Source: CAZLMW01 sp964560875
Lineage (GTDB): Bacteria > Myxococcota_A > UBA9042
Length of the DNA: 10,097 nt
Direction: 5' to 3'
Assembly: GCA_964560875.1 (NCBI GenBank)
Contig: CAZLMW010000194.1
Coordinates: forward strand, 1-10,097
The notes beneath the pieces are model-generated. The model saw nothing but the letters and a program-made list of their open reading frames with translations. It searched no databases and had not been told where the DNA came from. Both the position numbers and the translations under genes were made by a program. This document shows, piece by piece, positions 7,501-10,097 of the stretch; position 1 is the stretch's first letter, and the number at the start of each line of letters is the position of its first letter.

Positions 7501-8593
7501 ATCCAGACGCAAAGTCCTTGAAGTCGACGGCTTGGGGAAACGGCCGACTGTTGTCGATCAGGATGATCTTCGGTTTGTATGCGGACATCGGTCCCTTTCC
7601 GCTCCCGACGCACAACGGGTCATCGGGCAACGTAGGAAACGGATCGAGGCTGCCTTTGCGCGGTTTGCCGATATCGTCCCACCAAGGCGGCAGGTCATCG
7701 TCGTCATCGCTGGTTCCGCGGAACTTGAACAGCCCCCCGCCCCTTCCGATGTGTCGCCCGATTCCCGCGCGCGGCTTTCCCTTGCCGCTGCGGTTGGGAA
7801 CGAAGGGAACGATCTTGTCACCAATCCCGGCCTTCGCATCGTTGATTGCTGATTCGCGGTCGTTCCGCTCGAAGTCCCAGAGTAGTGCCTCGGTGACGCC
7901 TCGGACTTCGGCCGCTTCCACGGCGATCTCTCGTTGTCGCTCCCAGAAAGCTGCGATTCCGCCACTCTCACCCTGCTCCGTGACAACGGTCTTCTTGCGC
8001 CCCGACTTTGGCCATTGAGAAAGCGTGTTCTTGCCGATCCGCCCGGCTGAACTCTTCTTCACAGCGCCTTTGCAGCCGCCGCACGAACATTCCCCCGTCG
8101 ACTCCACCGACCCGCCTGCCAACGTCGACCCGCACTTGCCGCAGTCACAGCCCTGCGACGTCGCCTTGCCGTTGGCCACAGTGCCGCGCTTGGTCTTCGA
8201 CCCACAACTTGTGCATTGCCCTGCCGTCTTTGGGGGTTGCCTTTGCGTCGGGTGGACGGTGCCGAGGTCCTTGATCTTTCCGCTCCTGGTCGAGGTGGCG
8301 CGCCAGGAGCCGCCCGCGACGGCGTTCGAGGTCTTCGACATGCGACCACGGCCACCGCCCGACGGGAGCGCTGTAACGGCCGTCACCGGAGCCGACTGCT
8401 GTCGCGACCCCGCGTGGAAGCCGCCGATCATCGACGCCTGGACTCTACCACCACCAACGCGCAGATCGCGGACCGTACCGCTTTGAACCGAGCCGGCACC
8501 GCGCCCTGCATTCCGCTTTGATCCGCCCGATGAGACAACGCTACCGGCGCGGGCCCTGGTGTCCTTTGGATACTCGCGGGGCTGAACTGGCAT
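4499..8593 (-). CDS. Giant Cys-rich right-handed beta-helix protein without signal peptide
   Basis: This 1364-aa product starts at ATG 8593, 10 bases after the 70-aa gene, with GAGG upstream as ribosome binding site. Residues 1-125 are basic, Gly/Ser-rich and low in complexity. Residues 127-174 hold a CxxC, then two CxCxxC motifs (CDCGKC, CSCGGC). An amphipathic helical stretch follows (212-255) and then an acidic tract, SDDDDDLPPWWDD (295-307). From about 485 the sequence has parallel beta-helix rungs (GHVTIRKCLVEGS, NVAVQDCVFGTS, NVLVEECDFANR, ARVVVRRNAFLAAG, VRDIYIEHNEIV). An insertion rich in CC pairs (about 843-1025) is followed by more rungs (GRVAIFNNRV, QVVVFNNEFLSNG, 1069-1111) and a C-terminal Cys-containing part. 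Such helices occur in pectate-lyase-like enzymes, tail spikes and surface adhesins. No signal peptide or membrane segment is seen, despite a Cys content typical of extracellular proteins. The fold is likely; enzyme activity cannot be inferred. Confidence 0.9.
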   Translation of the reverse strand: MPVQPREYPKDTRARAGSVVSSGGSKRNAGRGAGSVQSGTVRDLRVGGGRVQASMIGGFHAGSRQQSAPVTAVTALPSGGGRGRMSKTSNAVAGGSWRATSTRSGKIKDLGTVHPTQRQPPKTAGQCTSCGSKTKRGTVANGKATSQGCDCGKCGSTLAGGSVESTGECSCGGCKGAVKKSSAGRIGKNTLSQWPKSGRKKTVVTEQGESGGIAAFWERQREIAVEAAEVRGVTEALLWDFERNDRESAINDAKAGIGDKIVPFVPNRSGKGKPRAGIGRHIGRGGGLFKFRGTSDDDDDLPPWWDDIGKPRKGSLDPFPTLPDDPLCVGSGKGPMSAYKPKIILIDNSRPFPQAVDFKDFASGSSVRVAWQGWNALRPHLENVQGVVQWVPTIQGGDVVLVVQDGNLNHPHVTAAWPQTTVWNEQIATDAKFDVKPTPAHIWVGVGNGCPVTIRGIAKAPTPEEFKDLTPDKALQLPGPSNPGVHVVVPQGLRFVGRTGGSYLEDKQLNKPTDRDWAKTGIVLENLWIDGRYFPPAGGTEGLVHGANAPNEYVVFSPRFVDLLAAYRFGHVTIRKCLVEGSDDIFYKQPLKPTAELRGRTVYLFGVNSARIVDSTFSAVPLWQQWGWELDPAATKDPGCVLKSGDPPCNGQYNLRYAKVPNNLATPPLFGAKWYGGPFVDEGLLNTIANHATTAQRNAQALPFDPAFPISGGENCYSNSEVVELRFARNVAVQDCVFGTSSHGNLVLNGCSNVLVEECDFANRWHTNLGIARSARVVVRRNAFLAAGSTLACVTQAGSDAYIQIGPRTTVRDIYIEHNEIVANPLRARANDVGISIVSSAVGPCPTGHRKACVPRSALQVAPWLVETNTNKFFPALSSWKSWQGALGQFAAAHGLEAFNPGCPIGGAASTSHCCNANPSPSLACCSGGVEVARGNPGFAAEPCCEDGSRPTCDDRNTVPICIREYPGQQTAFQLLWYLVDRVYCCGHEHRTGPLGAKGQAELDWCASNPHIMGWGTGEAASFCPTPPGDKSTDTTSNASKGRDAMLRALVGFQPAPFPELWANFGASGRVAIFNNRVKNVRKGDLVLHSDTCGPGIRQVVVFNNEFLSNGLLQQLQAKSFAQEDAGRARGAVNVLGGRGCLWTGADEIQFVGNLVSSSPSSSGDRQASCPSDRTRWGQALEGPCEWAVRWPWTLQSQQQNGAAFGPVWGAAKNLNNFMRVGESQTVTQDGVWPPKRKRSTDPAGAAKLRYVNQTRYSPCATPVGCNNASSPLSGAPVCPEGDSGVFERTCVPQYGGYWEQPSTSVAAAIQEHVYGCVAMCKERQQHAGWRWYEDVRAYIASPHYKDVDGKTIPSVGCKRGPRG

Positions 8594-8603
8594 GGCGCAA
8601 ACC

Positions 8604-8816
8604 TCAGGTCGAATCTTCGTCGATTGTATTCGTTGGTGGTCCCACGGGCGAAGGAAGTTCAGGCGGATACCACTGCGTCACGACGAGGTGGGCTCCCGGT
8701 GTCGTGATTTCCTGGTACACCTCGAGCACAACGTCGAGCTGGTGCCACGCCTCGACATGGAGCCAAGCGGCGTCAACCTCGCCCGGACACCCGTCTCCGC
8801 CGGTGTCGTCGCTCAT
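8604..8816 (-). CDS. Small acidic 70-aa protein, unknown function
   Basis: I do not recognise this product. It starts at ATG 8816, whose ATGA overlaps the TGA of the second 140-aa paralogue gene (8813-8815), a typical coupled junction. A seven-codon longer start at 8837 exists but would lie further inside the upstream gene. The protein is acidic (MSDDTGGDG at the start, IDEDST at the end). Its middle could form a few beta strands (AAWLHVEAWHQLDVVLEVYQ, then HLVVTQWYPP), and a Pro-rich tail follows. There is one Cys, no signal peptide and no membrane segment. It sits between the paralogue pair and the beta-helix gene, with only 10 bases to the next start. A connector or chaperone-like role for one of its neighbours is possible but purely inferential. 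It is a real gene on the grounds of spacing and coupling rather than similarity. Confidence 0.75.
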   Translation of the reverse strand: MSDDTGGDGCPGEVDAAWLHVEAWHQLDVVLEVYQEITTPGAHLVVTQWYPPELPSPVGPPTNTIDEDST

Positions 8817-9235
8817 GCTGGCGTCTTCAGGATACACGTCACCTTGAAGCTGACGCGCCAGGCGCCGCCGGTGCCGTTGTTCTTCAGCGCCCAGAACACG
8901 AACCGCTCCATCGGGTTGGCGTTGTCCGAGTGGCTGTAGATGGCCTTCTTGTCGACTGTGCCGCTGCTGATGCTCGTCTTCTCCCAGATCGACGTGGCGA
9001 GGCCGCCGCTGGCGGTCAACTGCGGGTTGGTCTGCTCGGTGAGCGTGCGCAGGTCGAAATCGATCGTGTCCGAGCTACTGGTCGTCACGTTATAGACCTG
9101 CAGCGTGAAGATGCCGTTGTCCCAGTTTGCGGCGTCGATCCAGTCGGCGGATGGCTGCACCATCGTGGAATTGAAGCCCGACGACGAGTCGCCTTCCACG
9201 GTGATCAGCCGCTGGAGGTTGGCGTACATGCCCAT
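8813..9235 (-). CDS. 140-aa beta-rich protein, second copy of a tandem paralogue pair
   Basis: The start is ATG 9235, supported by a strong ribosome binding site (AAGGAGAG, 7 bases upstream of the start) and by alignment with the adjacent paralogue, which gives the same length with no gap. The frame stays open to 9592, but the extra part overlaps the first copy's gene. The product MGMYANLQRLITVEGD... alternates hydrophobic and Ser/Thr/Asn residues, as expected of a beta-sandwich. It contains a strongly conserved tail, PMERFVFWAL, then a Gly-rich turn, WRV.FKV and ILKTPA. No signal peptide or membrane segment is seen. I do not know the family; the general look (small, leaderless, Thr/Ser-rich beta protein in two copies) resembles virion or other self-assembling structural subunits, which is inference. 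One Cys (CILKTPA) is present here and absent from the other copy. Confidence 0.9.
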   Translation of the reverse strand: MGMYANLQRLITVEGDSSSGFNSTMVQPSADWIDAANWDNGIFTLQVYNVTTSSSDTIDFDLRTLTEQTNPQLTASGGLATSIWEKTSISSGTVDKKAIYSHSDNANPMERFVFWALKNNGTGGAWRVSFKVTCILKTPA

Positions 9236-9240
9236 GATCT

Positions 9241-9248
9241 CTCTCCTT
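9241..9248 (-). promoter_or_regulatory. Strong ribosome binding site for the second paralogue
   Basis: On the minus strand this reads AAGGAGAG, with the AGGAG core (9243-9247) 7 bases before the ATG at 9235. It is the best Shine-Dalgarno sequence in the operon and lies in the 26-base gap between the two paralogue genes. It fixes the start and suggests that the second copy is translated strongly and independently of coupling. Confidence 0.8.
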
Positions 9249-9261
9249 TTCTCGCGCAGGC

Positions 9262-9684
9262 CTAGGCCGGCGTCTTGAGGATTCCGGTGACCTTGAAGGT
9301 GACGCGCCACGCACCCGCGGTGCCGTTGATGTCGAGCGCCCAGAAGACGAATCGCTCCATCGGCTTGGTGTTGTCGGGGTGCAGGTAGATGGCCTTCTTG
9401 TCGATGGAGCCGCTCGACATGGTACCGACGGTCCACATCGTGGTCGCCAAGCCGCCGTTTGCGGTCGTCTGCGGGTTGCTCTCCTCGGTTGCGGTGCGCA
9501 GCTCGAAGGACACGGTGTCGCTGCCCGCGGTGGTAACGGAGTAGGTCTGCAGCGTGACAACGCCGTCGGCCCAGTTGGAGACGTCGGCCCACTCCGCGAC
9601 GGGCTGGGTCATCGAGGTTCCCGACGAGGTGGAGCTGTCCCCTTCGACCGTCACCAAGGCCTGGAATTGTGCAAAGGCACCCAC
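9262..9684 (-). CDS. 140-aa beta-rich protein, first copy of a tandem paralogue pair
   Basis: This is the first gene of the operon. The frame is open up to an ATG at 9795, but the GTG at 9684 is preferred. From there the product is 140 aa and aligns with the next gene over its full length without a gap, beginning VGAFAQFQ against MGMYANLQ. A G-rich stretch (9690-9695) lies at a suitable distance as a weak ribosome binding site. By hand count 87 of 140 residues are identical (about 62%). Identity is highest in the C-terminal third (DKKAIY, PMERFVFWAL, GAWRV, ILKTPA) and lowest around residues 19-26 and 85-89, which may be exposed loops. No signal peptide, membrane segment or Cys is present. 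The function is unknown. A structural or assembly subunit is suggested by duplication and composition only. If the 9795 start is used, a basic 37-residue extension is added. Confidence 0.87.
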   Translation of the reverse strand: MGAFAQFQALVTVEGDSSTSSGTSMTQPVAEWADVSNWADGVVTLQTYSVTTAGSDTVSFELRTATEESNPQTTANGGLATTMWTVGTMSSGSIDKKAIYLHPDNTKPMERFVFWALDINGTAGAWRVTFKVTGILKTPA

Positions 9685-9849
9685 GTTCACCCCCCAGTGG
9701 TGAATGCTTGGCTCTCGGTGGAGCCGGTGTGCGACACGGTCACGGGCCGCTGTCGGAACCGACTTGCTTGACGTGCGCTTGGATTGATGCGTCATGGTGA
9801 CGGGTAATTGTGGATGGGGGCAACTCCGAAATCAAAGAACGCTTTTTTT
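9685..9849. other. Operon leader between the first gene and the IS end, no clear promoter
   Basis: These 165 bases lie between the first operon gene (minus strand) and the candidate end of the insertion sequence. I see no convincing -35/-10 pair for the minus strand. The minus strand carries an A-rich run (complement of 9843-9849) and a TTGATT further in, but no well-spaced AT-rich -10 element. An open frame continues the first gene back to an ATG at 9795, so part of this stretch could be coding if that start is used. The operon promoter may be here in a non-sigma70 form, or may have been separated by the IS insertion. Confidence 0.4.
9690..9695 (-). promoter_or_regulatory. Weak G-rich ribosome binding site for the first operon gene
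   Basis: Six G on the minus strand lie 5 bases before the GTG at 9684. The site is not a classic AGGAG, but it is the only purine-rich patch near the start predicted from the paralogue alignment. The alternative start at 9795 has no purine-rich sequence before it. Confidence 0.4.
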
Positions 9850-9875
9850 AGCCCGCATAGGTCATCAGTTTGAGG

Positions 9876-9938
9876 TGCATCGGAGTGAAGTCCCTGTTAA
9901 AACAGGGGTAATCACTCCAATGACTCCACCCCGATGCA
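9876..9938. repeat. Nested inverted repeats covering the transposase start codon
   Basis: There are three nested pairs. The outer pair is TGCATCGG (9876-9883) with CCGATGCA (9931-9938). The middle pair is GGAGTGA (9882-9888) with TCACTCC (9912-9918), and the inner pair is CCCTGTT (9892-9898) with AACAGGG (9901-9907) around a 2-base loop. The inner and middle arms make a 14-bp stem with a small internal loop. The outer right arm contains the ATG at 9934, so in a transcript entering from outside the start codon could be held in a helix. The outer and middle left arms share bases 9882-9883, so the full set would not all pair at once. Confidence 0.75.
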
Positions 9939-10097
9939 ACCAGACTGTAAATCCAGACAAATCGAGTTCCAAGGCCTGAAATCCCGCCGCGTGGTGGGCA
10001 AGTTCGACGCGGGCCGTGTTTCCACCGACGGCGGCGCGCTGCCCGCGACGACCTGGCCGAAGCGCTTGTCGACGCCCCCGCCAAGGCACGCAAGCAG
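9934..10097 (+). CDS. IS1380-type transposase, N-terminal part, probable frameshift
   Basis: The frame opens at ATG 9934 and is cut by the window end. Its first 38 or so residues (MQPDCKSRQIEFQGL, then RRVVGKFDAGRVSTDGGAL) match the N-terminal pattern of IS1380 transposases, FxxL(G)xRxVxxxFDGGxxSSDGGALLLRE. These are DDE enzymes that cut and move the element. After GAL the frame continues as PATTWPKRLS, rich in Pro/Arg/Ser and unlike the family. Shifting at about 10042-10044 gives RDDLAEALVDAP and following residues, open to the end, which fits better after GAL(L). A small deletion or frameshift just after the conserved motif is therefore likely, and the gene may be inactive; a sequencing error or an internal deletion is also possible. 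Only about 55 codons are visible, so the family call rests on the N-terminal motif. There is no Shine-Dalgarno sequence; the start lies in an inverted repeat. Confidence 0.6.
   Translation, partial: MQPDCKSRQIEFQGLKSRRVVGKFDAGRVSTDGGALPATTWPKRLSTPPPRHAS

Larger units (their letters stand above)
9850..10097 (+). mobile_element. 5' end of an IS1380-family insertion sequence (continues past the window)
   Basis: The element is recognised from the transposase N-terminus encoded from 9934. The left boundary is not proven. I place it near 9850 because a run of T (9843-9849) gives way there to AGCCCGCATAGGTCATCAG, which could be a terminal inverted repeat, but the right end needed to check this is outside the window. 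Between this point and the transposase are nested inverted repeats. The element is divergent from the minus-strand operon. Confidence 0.55.

Noticed and set aside
7098..8018. 306-codon open frame on the plus strand
   Set aside because: It is antisense to the N-terminal half of the beta-helix gene, rich in Ser/Pro/Arg and without motif support.
9685..9795. 37-codon N-terminal extension of the first paralogue to an ATG at 9795
   Set aside because: Starting at 9684 gives the same 140-residue length as the second copy with a gap-free alignment, and no ribosome binding site precedes 9795. It is kept as a weaker alternative.
9882..9918. The hairpin as a rho-independent terminator
   Set aside because: No run of T follows the stem on either strand within the usual distance. 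The position before the transposase start suits a translational control role better.
9848..10093. 81-codon minus-strand frame across the IS end
   Set aside because: It is antisense to the transposase start and the inverted repeats, and its product is Arg-rich without similarity.

Overview
The window looks like a piece of a high-GC chromosome from a myxobacterium-like organism (Myxococcota or a relative). Three things point that way: GTG starts and GC-rich codons, a large lipoprotein with an Asp/Pro/Ala-rich tether after the lipidated Cys, and Cys-rich motifs of the CDD-PCT-DSC type that are frequent in secreted myxobacterial proteins. This taxonomic call is an inference; no rRNA or other marker gene is present.

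Almost the whole window (positions 9684 down to 1) is one closely packed set of eight genes on the minus strand. In transcription order they are: two tandem paralogues of exactly 140 aa each (9684-9262 and 9235-8813); a 70-aa acidic protein (8816-8604); a 1364-aa right-handed beta-helix protein with a basic low-complexity N-terminus and many cysteines but no signal peptide (8593-4499); a 970-aa lipoprotein with two likely beta-propeller parts flanking a Cys-rich segment (4506-1594); a 124-aa membrane protein with a CxxCxxFW motif (1597-1223); a 130-aa protein with a CxxC motif (1211-819); and a family-2 glycosyltransferase with a TPR-like C-terminal part that runs off the left edge (822-1). 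Successive genes overlap by 4 or 8 bases or are separated by 10-26 bases, so they are very probably co-transcribed and partly translationally coupled.

The right-hand end (about 9850 to 10097) is the 5' end of an insertion sequence on the plus strand. It encodes the N-terminus of an IS1380-type transposase (FQGL, FDAG and STDGGAL motifs), which appears to change reading frame near 10042. It is preceded by nested inverted repeats, the outer arm of which covers the start codon. The IS and the operon are divergent, and the candidate IS end lies about 165 bp upstream of the first operon gene.

I do not recognise the operon as a named system. The leaderless, duplicated, beta-rich small proteins followed by a leaderless spike-like beta-helix protein resemble a phage-like or other exported structural module. 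The lipoprotein, membrane protein and glycosyltransferase instead suggest a cell-surface assembly. Both readings are inferences. No tRNA, rRNA, CRISPR array or convincing terminator was found.
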